This document shows, one piece after another, positions 1 through 15,000 of a DNA stretch of 64,000 nucleotides (within the stretch, counting starts at the first letter, position 1; each line of letters starts with the position of its first letter). A program made the position numbers and the translations under genes. This DNA is from Taeniopygia guttata (lineage: Eukaryota; Chordata; Aves; Passeriformes; Estrildidae). Under the pieces are notes generated by a model. The model was not told the DNA's origin, did not search any database, and was given only the letters and a program-made list of their open reading frames with translations. Where the stretch lies: contig NC_133043.1 of the NCBI RefSeq assembly GCF_048771995.1, positions 11,151,001 to 11,215,000 on the forward strand. Direction: 5' to 3'.

Positions 1-3000
1 AAAGTACCATGGAAGGATAGCAACAAGTCCTTACTACCTAAAAAACAGCAAATGTGGGCATAAACAGGCATCATTATTATGTATCATTCCCAGCTACAAC
101 TGTCCCATAACTGTAAAAGCCTTTCCATTAACTTCAAGCACCTCCCTCCTCCTCTGCATGCCCGAGCTCTCATTTGCCCAGGACTGGATGTATTTCTTCA
201 TTTTATTGCATATCCAGTGTCTAGAGAGATGAGAGGCAGATAACTCACTAGAGACTACTCATGCTCAAACCCAACAAAAACACATTTAGCATTTGCCCTT
301 GGCCAGCCAAGCAGGGTCACGGTCAACCTGAGCATTCTGAATGTGCTCAGAAAGGTGTATCCCACACAGCCACAGTGCTGGCACATCTCTGAAAGTGACT
401 CACCCGAGTTCTTAGAAACACCCATCTCAGTAAAAGACAATAACAATTATGTTCCTAAGGTCCAAACACTCTAAGCTGTACTTTTAAAAAGTCAATGTCT
501 AATGATTCATGTCCATAAGTCATTTCACTGGGTCATATCCAACCAACAGCAAATGGCAGGCACAGAGAGTGGGTCCTGGCAAATCTGGCCTGAAGCACCT
601 CCTCTGAAAATGGGTCTTGGTCTCCTCAATCCCCAAGCTGTTAACTAATAAATACATTATTCGATTCTGGGGCAAAAAAAAAAAAAAAAGACTATATGGC
701 TGAAAAATTAATGGGTTTGTGCAGAGGCATTTGAAGAGACATAGCACAATTCACCAAACAAGATTTACTGAGGCTCCTGCTCTGCTTACAAACCAATCCT
801 CTTTACTAGATGAAGTCATTAACCTCATCAGATGGAGCCCCCCCCCCATCCAGCCCTGAAGGACAAAATTAGGCAATTTTACTAAAAATCTTTCAGATTC
901 AGATTTCATTTACACCTCTCCATCAGTTCAAAATCAGGGACCCTTCTCACTGTCTGAACATACTCTGGCCACAGAAACAAAAACCTTTACATTTCTACAA
1001 GAAGCCTAACAGCTTTTTCACTTCAAAAGTAAAATCCATAGATATTGAACATTTCTTCATGTGCTGAGATGCCTGTTGTTACTGCTGAAATTTAACCTGT
1101 CAGGGTAGGCATTGAAGGAGACCATCAACAGTCTGTGGTTAAATCCTCAAGGGGAGGTAAGGACCTGAACACCTGTGAAAGCCTGGATTTATCAGCAGAA
1201 TCTCTCTCTGCCCACAGTACTTCAGCATAAACATGAGCTGTATGAAAAGGCCCTGAACAGCCAACCCTGCACCTTTTTCATAACACAGCTTTCTCCTTTT
1301 GTCCTCCCTGCCTGCATGGGAGGTTTTTCAGGGGAATCTGGCCAATAATACTGTGAGCTAGCAACAGCTTATTTTGGACACAATATTAGCAAGGAAAAAA
1401 AATCAAAATTAAGAAAAGCACATGTAATTAGGCTAGGATGTGATGTCATCAGTGATACAAAGAATCATTAAATATACTTGACCCAGCTAATGAATTGCAG
1501 GCTAGTTTTACAGACATGGATAATCCTGACATAACTAAATAGTTCAAAAATCGCTGGCATTAATTCTTAAGAGTGTCAGTGAGTTTCCACACGAAACAGG
1601 AAAAAAAGGATGTTGCAAGAAGATCAGCAGGATGATTTAGGAGCCTGCTGTCTTGATTGATTTTCAAGCAGAGTTTTGCAATTAGGCAAGAGGATGCCCT
1701 GTTCCATGTAGATTTAATGTGCAGGCTCAGTGGTTGAGAAATAACACGTCCCAGAAGCAGAGGCTGAACTCCCCGTGTGCAGATGGGAGAGAGCCCCCAC
1801 TGCTGCTCCCTCACAGGACAAAGCAGCCACATTCCCATCACGCACACAGGGAGCTCCTCCTGTGGCCCTGAGCACTTGCCAGGCTCCCATTTCCACAGCA
1901 TCTAAGCCCTACTAAGCCTTGCAATTCACTCTGGGTGCACTGATCCTCATGATAGTGCTGCAGGGTGGAAAATACTTTCACAGCAATTTTACAGATATTA
2001 AAGGGCGGCATCAAGAAATTAACTCACCAAAACTCACAGAAGAAACCTGTGGAATAGAAGGGAACTGAACAGAGGTTTTCTACATTTCAGATCACTGTCA
2101 AGAGTTTGTACCTCTCTTCAGAGCTATTTCTTGAAAGATGTCTTGGCTGTAGCTGTAAAATTCTCTCCTTATCATAACAACTGATTTGTTTGTAGAGAGA
2201 TGATGCATGTGTGTAAAATGTGCCCATAAACCATGATGAGGTTATTTCATTTTCAAACAGACCCTCCAAACATTCCACAGTTAAAAATAAAAGTAGCATT
2301 TAGCTCTACAGGGCATGTTTTCTGTTCCAGACAAGGTTATTTCTGCTCTTGTTTAAGAAAGTAATAATTTTTTATCATTCATATACCAGGTGTTTCTAGG
2401 GGTCTGCTTGGCCCCAGATCAGCTCTGGATGAAGCAGCAACACTGCACATCCTTGCTGGCAAATTAATCTCTACACAGTTGGGAGCTACAGACTGCATGA
2501 GCCATAAATCTCCTTCAGTGTGAGTGCCTGGACTCTTCTCCAGGTCTGTTACAAAGCAGATAACAAGTGGGGTCACTGAACAGCACAGAATAAAAGCTTG
2601 TATGGGGCTGGAATATGTCAAGCTTTACACTGTGACATTAGGATTTGTTCTTCCAGTGCACTTGGGCTCTTCTCAAAGCATCAGCCAAGAGACAAAGCAA
2701 GGAGAAGGCTCAGCACCTGCCTCCAGGCAGGTAAAGCCGCAAGACTGGGTGAGCAGAGGGATGCAGGATATTCCATGTTACAGCCACATACATGGACAAG
2801 CTCCCAGGGCTGTCAGCAGTTGGGCACAACCATTCCCAGCCACTGTGTGCCCCATCCTCTTTGCTGAGTATTTTGCTTTTCTCAAGGAAGGATCCACACA
2901 AACTTGAAACAATGCAAAACAGCTCAGAGAGGAAAGGCAGGAGTGCAACTGATGATTCCCAGCTCTACCATTCCACTCTGTTTCAGATCCTGAATAAGGA

Positions 3001-6000
3001 TCCCAAGAAGAAACCAAAACCATCTCTAACACAGGCAGTATTTTAAAACCTCATTGCAATCCATGCAAATTTACAGAAAAAGATAAATCTGCTTTACACT
3101 GACATTCCTTTTTCAACAAAGCTTCTTGAAGTAAACTGGACGTGTTTCTTAGTATGTATTATCTGGCCAATGTAACAGTACTATTCATTGCTTTTCAAGG
3201 CACGTAGTGGGTATTATATCAAATGCCTCCATAAGGCATTGTGAAGAGAGTTTTTCTTTCCACATCTGAAACTCCCTGTACAGGGCAGGTCTTTAGAAAA
3301 GAAAACATCAGTGAGAAACAAAATACTTGTCAGAGGGAAAAGAATCACACACTGAGACTTTACTAAACCAGCTTTTATCAGAGCAAACTTTCTTCTACAA
3401 AGAAATATTCACGGCTCTGAGAAAGGAAACACACTTATCAGATCAGTGCTGTTTGCATAGGAAATGAAAAACGGTGACTGTTTATAACTTAAAGTGCTTT
3501 TAATGAACTTAACTGCTGTATTTTAGTCTGGGAGGAAGAGTAAAAGTGCTTAGGAAAACAAGCAGTACAACCAAGATTATGAGATCCGGTCGCTCCTGTG
3601 GAACCACTGTGTGGAGCTGGGATCCTTCACCACCTTTGCCAGTCCTGTTTTATGGCATGTGGGATAATTGCAGCCTGGCAGAGAAGGAACATGCCTTCTG
3701 CCAAATGTGAAAGTGAGCTGCTGGTACCTGTGTGACCACCCTGTGGGATTCAGTAAAACTCCTGACTGTTCACTGGTTGCCTTTCCAGTGGGTTTCTTAC
3801 ATGACAATCTCTGAAGACAGCAAAGCAGAAAAGTTCCCACTTTCCTGCTTCTGTGGCTACAGCTGGGGTGTGCTGCAGGTAACACTGCAGACAAATCCAA
3901 GTTTGAAACCACTTAAAGACAGCGAGTTAGAACAAGAATCTGGGAGTGTAACAATTTCATTAATCATCTTCATTATCTTAGCACACATCAGGAACTTATT
4001 AGGATAACTCAGGAGCTAAGCAAAGGGGTATGAATACTCAAAAAACTGCAATTAAAAGAGGACAACACACACCCAAAGGAAGATCAAATGAACACTAATC
4101 TGTTCAAAAAGGAAAGAATAATACGGAATATTGGAGAATAGGTCCTTATCACCAGTATATACCACGCAGCCAGATCCTTCTTCCTCTACAGAGCCCAAAC
4201 AGGTTTCACTGCTCCCCAACAGCTGCAGGGCTGGAGCTGGAATGCTTTGGGAATCAGGTGCACAGCCAGTGACTGACCAGCCTGACCACGAGGTAGTGTA
4301 ATCCAGGCAAAGAGTTAAACACAGAGAGAGCAGCTGGGTCCACCTGTAGTGAGCTTGCTGTCAAGTCTGGGGCCTTAGCATGTTCCCAGGTTGCCAACAT
4401 GTCCTTAAACACTGGCCTCTATAATAAATGCACTTACAGATTGCAGGGAAAGTCTGGTCCCTCCTCAAAGTGACTGACAGTTGGAAATGGATTCAAGAAT
4501 TCTCCAAGAGGATTTTCTGGAAAGGGAAGTTCCTAGATGTGTTAGGAAAGAGATTTCTCACACAGGACATAAAATCCTTCAAATTTGGACAAGGTAGAAA
4601 AAACAACCACTTGGGGACTTTCATTAGGGTTTTTTTTCAAGATGCAGTTTCAAACACTGTTCTTGGTAAATTTCACAAGCGGAGAAAAAGTCAGAGTATA
4701 AGCCTAGCTTTAGCAAAGGGAAACCAAGACCTATCTGGATTTACATGGACAAACTGAGACTTAATAGAATGCTGACCTCTGAGGAGTCTCAAGGTATTTC
4801 AATGACAGACACTGAACTTTGGGCAGCCCATTTTGTTGTGAAAACACCAGGCAACAATTTTGGCTGACACAAGCTACATCTGGCATGTCTAAACATTGTA
4901 AAAATATCCTTTGAATGCCAAGTGACTGGTGTTGCAAGAACTTTTGAAAGCCCATAGCAAAAAGACCCCTTAACCTTTCATATGACAGTACAACTGGAGA
5001 ATGGAAAGGTGCCTCCCCACAATATACTGAAATAAAAATGGAACAGGGATATTCCCAGCAACACAAGCTGAGACACAAAGCAGTCTCATACTGGGATTTC
5101 AAGCACAGGCCATAATCTGCTTTTTGGAAAATAACAGGGTTCCCATTCAGTTCAAAATGGGGAGAGCGGGCACTCCTCAAAATGTGTTCCTTAACCACAA
5201 CTGCTGAAAATTGCACACTCTAAAAAAAACTTTAAGGCACCAATTGGGCTGCTTCTGATTAAGATAAATCCAGACCTCCAAAGTGAAAATAAAACAGCAG
5301 AGGACATCTCATACATAGAGACAATTAAACTCCCATTCTGCCTCCCCCTCCTCCAAGCACCCAACAAGTGAAATGCTTAAACAGTTCAAATCTAACCTCA
5401 TATTTAAACTCCCACCAGTTTACACCACCTTGGGGGTATGTAAAATGGCCTAAATATGAGTATAAATAATTATGTATAATCAAGAATTCAGGCTCCCTTT
5501 GCCTGAGGTGGAAAAAACCCCATGTTCATTCCAAATACAAATTCATTTTGGAAATGAATTTTCATGACTGATCAGCGTATCTGTTAATCAACATATCTAC
5601 AGTCTAGCCTCATAGCATGAATGCCAAGAACAGACGGTACTGATGACAAAAGATGATACAATTTGCATGTTCGTTGAATTTATCAGAGTATGACGGATAC
5701 CCTGTGCCCCAGGCAGATAATTAGATGTGATTGGTTTGAGTTGGAATGGACCAAGCGGAAATCCATTTCAGAAATGTGCTTTTTCTCCAAAGGAATAGCA
5801 GAGAGCAGTGACCAAGTCTCTGACACACAATCTTTTCATTCATTGCAGAATTTCAAGGTTGTTCTGTTCAGTCAGAGAGCCACAGGACCACCTGTTCTGC
5901 CTGAAAACAGCAGGTCATGACTGTGGATGTCAGCTCTGAAGATGCAGTTGCAGAGCATCCTTTGGAAATTATCACAACACCTGTCACCACTGGCTCTGAC

Positions 6001-9000
6001 CTCTGACCAACCCTGCCATGACAAGGCCACCTGACAGACTTCTGACTCAGCTCCTGGAATCTCTTTGCCTCATGCTGGAGTAAAACTGGTGTCTTTTCAG
6101 AACACAATGAGTAAGCCATACAGACCTTCATTGCTGCAGTAGCCCTGATCTCCCTCAATCCCTGATCTCACCATCATGCCAACAGGGTTTAATTATTGCA
6201 TTTAAAACTCCTAGCACACATCCTTCAGAGCCTTTTACCCTAAACCCTTGGCAGAGAACTGTTTAGAGTGAGGTGACGGCTGTAAGGAGGGCCTGGATGT
6301 GCCTTAGTTTCCCCAACAGCATTAGGACAGGGATAACCTGCAACAGGTTGGTGGTTCTGTCAGAACCACCGTTTGTCCATCCATTAAATCACTGGAATTG
6401 TCAGCCCATGGAAGCACACGAGTGTTTTGTACAACTAAAAGGACTAAGTAAGGAAGCAGGCAGGTTTCTAAATACAGTCAGAGCTTGCAACCAAGGAAGC
6501 ATAAAGGCAGCTACCTCAAATATCTCTATCATCAATATTAGCAATTTTGCATAAGCATATAGAATCATCAGCAGTTGCCAGAAGCATCTGATGAATTCTC
6601 ATGTAGCCACTATCAGTGATTAATTAGGTTTTAGAATCTAGCCTTTCTTACTACTTCCTAGTCCAATTATCTGCTTGTTAAAATGGACTGCTTCACAGCT
6701 GGAAAGTTCTTGTTACACAGTAGACTTTGGGATCTGCTATTTTCTAGACATTGAGGATGAGGAATAGCTGGAGAGAGAATATATAGATCAACTTTTGTGT
6801 TGCTACCCAGCCATTACTTTTTGCAGCCTCACTGAAGAAAAATCAAAATCTCAAACATGAGACAACATTTCAAGAGTGACTTAGTTATTTACTGTAGGTT
6901 TGGATCCTTCACATTCCTGGCATCCAGCATTTGCAACTGTGTACATGAAAACCGGCTCACAGAAACATGGATTATTTTTTCCATAGCACTTCAAAATAAG
7001 ATAAAGACTGAATATGGCCTAGAAATTCAACACTGGATGAATCCTTCTATCTGCAATCTTCAGGCTGTAAACAGGAAAATTATTGTTTCAAGGGAAGAAA
7101 TAACCCAACTGAGGTGATCTGCTGTATGTGCCTGTGTTTGCATCCAGTTCAAGACAATTGCAGAAGTAAATTAACACCTACTAATTATTTAGATCTAGAA
7201 ATGGAACAGCAGCATCTACTGGCCTAATTTCCATGTCTGTGTACTCCCTGGAAATATTATACTGTGAACTTCAGCATCAGCAGCAGCAAACTCTCACAGC
7301 AAAACCAAATGCTGATCTGTACCTGATCTGTAATGGGTGCTCAAATATGGCTCTGGCTACTTAGCTTGTTATGGAAAGTACTGAGACGTGACAAACCTTT
7401 TCTGGCTCTTCATTCCCATCCACTGACCTCAGATCTTGTAACATATTTGCTACGTAAAGTCACCCGTTATTCAGTAGCAAGGATTAGCAGCTGCAGCGAA
7501 AACCTGTGGGCCCTGATGTCAGAGCTGAGTGCAGAGACACTGAGCTCGGAAACTAAAAATTCCCAGTTCAATTTACAATAGAGATGATTTAAACAATCAC
7601 CCAAGATTTGAAAACCCCAAGTGGACAGGAGGAGCAGGCTCAGCACATCCACCTTACACCAAATTGCCTGGCCACTACCACAGCCCTACCAGCACATCAA
7701 GGCAGCTGCACACGTGTCCTTTAAATTGGTAATTCTAAGAAATAAAAACTCTCTCCAACAATCCTGGCTCTGCACAGAATCTGCTGTTGGCTTCTCTAGC
7801 TTAGCCTGCTGCTGCATATCCACTTGGCACAGCCAAAGGAAAGTGCACTTTATCCTGCATCCGTCAGCATCACTGACAAGCAGATTCCACATAAGGGCAT
7901 GAAATACCACATATCAGGGACAAGGTACTCGTAAGAAATGTGAGAAATTTAAACAAGAATTTCCATCTTTGCACTTCTACCCTGGGAGAATGCACTTGAG
8001 GTACTGCTCAGGAAGAGGAAAGATTTTTCCAGAACTGCCAAAGAAACTTCTACAGAGTGGCAGCAAATTTTCCTCTCTTTGCACAGTTTTTAACACACTT
8101 GGAACTGCTGTGAGCAGTGCTGAGTCTTCTGCATCTCATCTGAGCTCTCATTCACATCAGAAATCCCTGCAAAGAAATGCAAGCTCCCCTTTTCCCAAAG
8201 TAAGAAGTTCAAATCTAACAGCAGCACCTTAAGCTGAAGAGGAAGTTTTAAAAGGCCAAGGTCCTGTACAGACTATGCAAAGTCGACAGCCAGGGTCTGG
8301 GTTCTGGGACAGTGCTTGAGTTGTGCTCCTGGGCTCTGGTGCCAGAATGTAAGGTCTGAAGCAGCTCAGCCTGGGTAACAGGTCTCCCAACACTGTTCTG
8401 AGAATCAAATCCACATTGCTGTAAAGCCCTTAAGGCTGTCATACAGAAATCTCTTTGAAACAGCAGATAATTATTAAAAAATAGTGCAAAAGCCAATAGT
8501 TACTTTTTCGCAGCTCACTTCTCCCTGTATAGATAATAGGCAAAAAAAAAAAAAAAAAAACCAAAACCCAAAAAAACAACTAAAATACCTGACTGATTAA
8601 TTTCACATATTTGCAAAGGTATGTGCGTCTGTGCACATACATGAGCGCTGCTGCCTGCCTTGCCTTTCAATGCCCAGGCAATTCCACAAGTTCTTAAATC
8701 CCCTTTGGCTAATCAGTTCAGACTATATATGGGCAGCCCATTTCTGGAGTAACAGATGCTCCTAATTTAACCTTCAACATCACGCATAGAAATTGTCCCA
8801 TTTGGATGCCAGAGTCTCTAATTTGGAGCAGTGCCTGTCAGGACAGGGATGGTCACAGAGCGAGCTTCAGAGCTGCTCTGCCATTCAGAACAATGTGAAC
8901 TATTAAAAAGGAAAAATAAAATAATCATGCCAGAATCAGTGCTCAGTAACACATGCTGCAGAGAGAGGGCAAAGCTGCAACAACTCAGCAAGAGTTGAAA

Positions 9001-12000
9001 TTCAGGCAGGGGAGAAGAATCAAAAATAGTTTATTAGTGAATCAGACATAGTGAGCAATGGAACAGCACATGGAGGAGGAGCTCTGCTGGAAAATAAATG
9101 CACACATTATCACAGACAGAAAATAGAAGAAGTCTGAAATAGACCTAGTCCAAAACAAATATTTCTGTAAATAGAAATGTTTTAAAATAATTTTCTTCCA
9201 ACTGAGTCCACAGGGTTCTTTTGTATTTGCAATATGTGACAATTATAGCAAATAATGTTGTAAGTAGGAATGTTGTAAACAAGAGCATATTAATCATATG
9301 TTGACATACACGCAAAGAATTCACAGCACAAAAGCATTTTCACTGAAATCCGAGAGTTACTCTCATCCAATTCAAACAGAGAAATAAAATCACACATGTA
9401 AAGTGAAACAGCAGATTATTTGAATTTAAAATACAGCATTGGCAGCTCCAGCCATTCAGATGTCATCAATGAAAACCTCTTCTTCCTAGTTTTCTCATGG
9501 AAGCTGATATTGATGAATTGAAAGAGCAAATTCACTAAACAGTGAGGCACAGACAAACGTAGTAAAAAACTTGTGTGTCTTTTTCCAGCAATTATACCAG
9601 TAGGTTTCTCCCAACAAAATCATCTGCCACCCCAGTGAGGTAGGTGGAGAAAAGAAGAATGAACTTGCCTAAAAAGATATGCTAGAAATATAATTTACAA
9701 ATCACAGATGAGTTTAGCAACAGCTGGAGCCCAGTAACTGGAAAGCAAATGAAGATCTTGGATGAGATATTCCTTGAGACAGTTTGAATCACTTTCCCAG
9801 TATCTGATCCCAGTGGTCTTCAGAAAATGTGGAATTGATATCACATTGTCTTTAATGTAAGTCAGTGGCAGCCAGGCAGTTAAAATTAGGGACGTATTAA
9901 TTAGAGACATAAAATTAGAGATGGAGGGGACACCATGTGTCCCCTAATGAACATGAAGAAAACATTTTTGAAGCAATTTGCAGGTTATTCCAGGTGGGAA
10001 TTGAAATGAAAACATTGATTTGCTTTACAAGGAATCACTGAATTATGCACTAGTCTCAAGATATCAAGGTGCAGTAATTAAAGATTTTACACCTGCAGTA
10101 ATTCCATCTTGGAAAGGCTCACTTTAACTGAGAGCAGGTGTGTTTCTCAGCGTATTCTAAAACAAAGAGTTGATCCAGAGGTAGGGAAAATACAGGCCTT
10201 TTTTGGAACAAAGTCTGTTTAAAAAAGAAATAAAAACCAGCAATGTTCAGTCTAAACCTTTACTCAGATCTGGCTCTTTTTGGAGTTCTCTGTCACTCGG
10301 GTCCAGTCCCAGCTGAGGCTCTTTGGAGAGGCACTCTCATCTCCTTGGGGTACATAAACTAACAGGAGCTGAATGCAGCTGAACTCCTCCTGTGCACATT
10401 GCCAGTGAAACCCCTTGAAAAGGGGAAGAATGTGTTTATTAATTTGTTGATTAAGTTTGTTTTGATTTCCTCAGATTATTTCTTTCACATTTAATAGGAG
10501 TGGTGGAGACTTGAAAATATTAAGTGAGTCATATACTGCAGGTTTTATTTGCTTCTACATTTTTATATATAAATAGTAAAAAAAGCAATTTTTAGTATTT
10601 ATTTCTCAACACAGATAAGGGGGTTACCATGGCTACCAGTCTCCAGTAACATGGTTTAAAAGGACAAAAAAAGGAAAGCAGACTGGAGCTTGAAATAATC
10701 AGGTTGTTCTGCCCAAAACATATACCATGCATGTTATGGTAGGAACCGGGGACTAAAATCAGACAGGCTAGAAAAATACAACACTGAAAACAAAAACAAG
10801 GAAAAGAAGTCAAAAAGGTATGTGAGCCATGCACGCAACTTCAGATTCAATATATTTTCAAGTACACAGAACACCTCAGCAGGACGTAAGCAGCTCTGAC
10901 TTTGAAGCAAACACTATAAAGTCCCTGAAAAAAAAATAGCGAAAACTGCTTCCTAAGGAGGTTAATGCAGCTCCACACACACAGGACAGCCCAGTCCCTG
11001 GGATGAATGTCCATTTAATGAATGTCCATTTTAATGCCCAGCTACAGAGATTAAACAATGCCCAGCTCCTGACCTGTCATGAGTGACATGGAAAATTCCT
11101 CATCATGTCCTTCTTCCTCCCGCCTCGCAAGGAAAAACACAGATAAAACCCATTTCCCAGTGCCCTAAACACAGGCTGGAAGTTCTTGGTACTGCTCTGC
11201 CCAGATACCCTGTCAAAGAAGACAAGGAGCATGACTTGTTCCTTCCAGAGTTTTTTCAGCCTTCCGTTTTTATTACAGAGAAGAGTTTAATGGTCTTCAA
11301 ATATGGAAATCTGATGCTTCAACACTTGAGTTTCTGATCTACTGAAGGCTTTACACAGATGTTTGAACTATTTTATTGATACAGTACAAAGGATTCTTTA
11401 CATACCAGACTTTCACTAAGAACAGGCAGATATATTTCAAAAGCTGAGCAAAGGATGCATTAAATAAAGGCCTGAGAAGAATGTGTGAGGGTGATTAATT
11501 TTACATTGATACACACACTGTTCACAAAACTGTAGACTCATCTAAACTGTGTAATATATTTAGAGGAGGAAAAAATTACTTGGCTGCACAGGATGACACA
11601 CTTTCCAATTCATTCTCATATGAACAAGCTGAGTGTAGTGATAATTTATTGAGAAAAAGTAATTTATGCATATACAATTGGGACTTTAAATCATAAATAT
11701 GGCTGTGGTACTCAGATTTTTTCAAAATTATCTTTTTTCCTCCCCCCGCTCTTAGCTCCACTAATATCATCCTTATATTCCCTTACTACTGATACCAAGT
11801 GTTTAGAACACACTGGCCCATCCAGCAACAGGCCCCTTTGTGTACACTTTGTCTGAACACTGCTCAGTGGCAGTGGGGAAGGCCTGGTCCTTTCACAAGA
11901 TCTGCCTCCTAATTTGTCTCATTCTGAATTTTCTCATTACTTTAAATCACATGAACAAAAAACAATATGCCCCCTAGGCAATGCCAGCAGCATCAGCAAC
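1..12000. other. intergenic, no gene recognised
   Basis: I see no exon with a recognisable protein, no tRNA or rRNA and no interspersed repeat that I can name. Open frames are all short (under about 150 codons), overlap one another on both strands and lack family features. Small items: a 16-A run at 674-689, a C run near 839-849, a 19-A run at 8,542-8,560, a short hairpin with 8-bp arms GTATGTGC/GCACATAC at 8,619-8,640, another with arms GGGGACAC/GTGTCCCC near 9,927-9,945, and a duplicated GAATGTCCATTT motif near 11,015-11,035. By comparison with human 17q11.2 this side of COPRS should lead toward RAB11FIP4, but no exon of it was recognised. Confidence 0.6.
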
Positions 12001-15000
12001 TTTTAACAATAGTTTGTGAGCTTTTCAACCTCATCATGGCCTCTGAGTGTTTGACTCAAAAGCTTGATATTAGTTGGAAATTCTGTAGTGCCAGAAGCAT
12101 ATTCTTTGTGGAACGCTTTGTGGAAGAGTTAGAAGTACGAGTTGTTTGCAAAAGTAACACAAAAACATCTCTCTGAAGATGAGGGGACAGGTTTTTTTGT
12201 ATATTTAAATTTTAAAAGGTCCTAATTATACAAGTAAAATATATTTTTCTGCCCCTCATTAATTTATCCCCACATGCCCCTCAGGCACAGCCCAATGAAC
12301 TGCAGCAGCATTGAAGCAATTTTTCCTCCTGCTCCAGAAGCAGTGCCTTGTGCAGAGATGTGACAGTTCAAAGTGTGCATGTTATTTTAATGAAATATCA
12401 TGATAGCTCATTAAAGAGGATAGCAACAGAATTAAGGGTTCTCTCCCGTTCCCAAGTTATATATACAAATGAGTGCTCACTTTCCTTCACAAGGTACAGG
12501 CAGAGTTCAGCTGAGACAGACGTCTGCTGCATCAATTGTGCTAACAACCCCCTCTGACAGGCAGCCCCAGGATAAAGCTCTGATTACCACAGCTAGACTC
12601 AGCTTATGGGTCACTGAGGAATTATGATTAGACCATATACATTTTTCTTAGAATGCAGAAAAACAGGATAGGATGAGTAAGTTCTGGCTCACTATAAGCT
12701 TTTTTTTTTTTTTTCCTCAGGATGGAGATGCTCAAGCTTGTAATGAATAATACTTTGTGAATGGCTTAACATGGATGGAAGAAGGGGGAGGGACAAAAAA
12801 CAGCAAACAAGAAAAGCAGGTAATGCAGACTTGTAGACTGCATTCTGCAAAGCTTTCAGGAAAACAACATGGGGATTGGCTTCAGAATGAGCCACACAGA
12901 CAAAGCACCTGAACAACCCACAAGTCAACCTGAACAGATGCAGAGATGTGCAAACACTCCACAGGAACGTTTTCAGAATACAAGTCCTGGTAGTTGGCAA
13001 CTCAGTTCTTGCAGTTCCTTGTGCTGCTCTGGAGAGCTTCTCCAGGAAGGGTGCTTGCAGGAACAAGAAGTTGGATTGCCAGGGCTGAAAGACTGAGCTC
13101 ACAGGGAACTACCCTCCTCCACTGCTGTTCCTCTGCAGATTTGCAGCAAGGCTAACAACAAATTCCCAGTGAGGACACAGTGCTCCTCTGCACTGTGTCA
13201 CTGAGCCCCTGGGTGCTTTGGCCTCGCTCCTGATGAGCCACCTGACCTAAGGATTAAAATCCAAAATTGGGAAGGACAGATCAAGCCCTTCACTTCTTGA
13301 AGTGCAAAAAAAGGGGAAAACAATCTCTGCTGCAGCTCTGTGAGGCGTTTCTCTGCCTAGAAAGGTCTATGAGACTTTCCTTAGCTGAAAAAACTGCAGA
13401 TTTCAATAATTATTTTGTAGGCATCACAGTGGGCCAGAGAGGACAAACATATGCATTGGTTTATTCTTTGCTATATTACCAACTTCATGTGGGATCTTAG
13501 CACCTCATCAGCCTCTCCTGGACCTCATTGCCCAACTCACATTTTAAAAGGTCTGTGATATCTACAGACAGGCAAAATCAAATGACAGAACTTTACCATT
13601 TTGAAGTTCCTCAACTCTCTTTTACATCAGCAATGAATTTGGTTCAGCATTTCTGCTGGAATAAATAGTTCACTGTTGTTTCAAACAAAATAGTGGTAAA
13701 AGAGAGTGAAGTTAAGAGAGTAAGACCTTTTAAATGACACCTTTAAATATGGGACGTTCAAATGCTAAGACACGGTTTAACTTTTTGCTCAAGGAGGTAC
13801 CTAGGAAAAGCCTCCACAACCTAAAGGAAATGGCCTGACAGGAGAAAATACCAGCAAAAGTGCCTGAGGTCAGTTGTGTCTTTTAGAAGCCCCTTGGTCA
13901 TCTATTTTTCCATCCCCAACAGAGCAAAGGAAAAGCTTGAAGGGGAAAGATCACAGTTGTTCACCAGATTTACCGTAAGAGACGTAACCCAGCTGAAGAT
14001 AAATCACCACTGTCCTTATCACACAGATCAAGAAAAGCATTTGACAGCCTGCAGCAGGTTGATTCTGGAATACCTTGAAGCTTTCTGCCTGCCAAAGAGA
14101 ATCAGGAATGTCCTCCAGGTTTCCTGTGGAGATGCAGCATGTGCAGTTCTGCAGCAGAGGCTGGAGCACTGGGGTGATCTCCTGCCTGCCTGGCACTGCC
14201 CTGTGGCTCCCCAAGGAAGCAGAGCAGAGACAAACACAGCTGGCACCACACACCTGCCCTGCTCTGCTGGAGCTTTGTCAGAGGTGCTGTCCTGCCCTCA
14301 GGGTCAATTTGAAGTGTCCCCTCTGTCTCCTCTGGGATTTAAGGGTTCTCCTCACCTGTGGCATAAGGAGCAAACCTGTCTGTACACTCATTCATTCCTT
14401 ACAACTGGAGCCTTCTCATGTATGAATCCAGCACTTGGTGTGCTCGTTCACCATGGTGAGTTTGTGCTAACCTTGCCATTGATGCTGTAGGACTTAGGAC
14501 TTAACACAGATTTAATGCAGTGGCATTATTATTTAAAAAGAAAAAAGGAAAAAAAAAATAAAAGGTATATTAGCATTTCAAGCATTTCATACCCATTCAG
14601 TTTTATACCCATTTCAGTTTTTGTAAAGTTTCTCTTTAAATCAACCAAATGAGTCAATATACAACACTACTCTCTCTGCAGGTTACATTTAGCTGCAAAC
14701 AAAATAGAAACCATTATAGAAAATGCAGAGACCATGCAGGAAGGGAAAGAGCAAAGGAAGGGATGAGAGGAGTAAATTTTCAGGGTTTTGGTTTTTGTAA
14801 CCTGCCATTTTCCAGTCAGGCCAACTATGATGGAGAGTGCACCAATCATCCAGTTGGGTGCAACCCAGTCATTTGTGGAACAATCTTTTTCTGGCTTTAT
14901 TTGGACATATCCTTCCACTTTCCTGCTGAGTCTCTTCCCTCCTCTGAGTTTCTTCTTTGGCTAGTAGAAGCTAGTTGGCTTCTACAGCCTACATCAGAAA

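Noticed and set aside
13876-14490. 204-codon plus-strand open frame
   Set aside because: No family resemblance, no promoter or splice context, overlapped by minus-strand frames.
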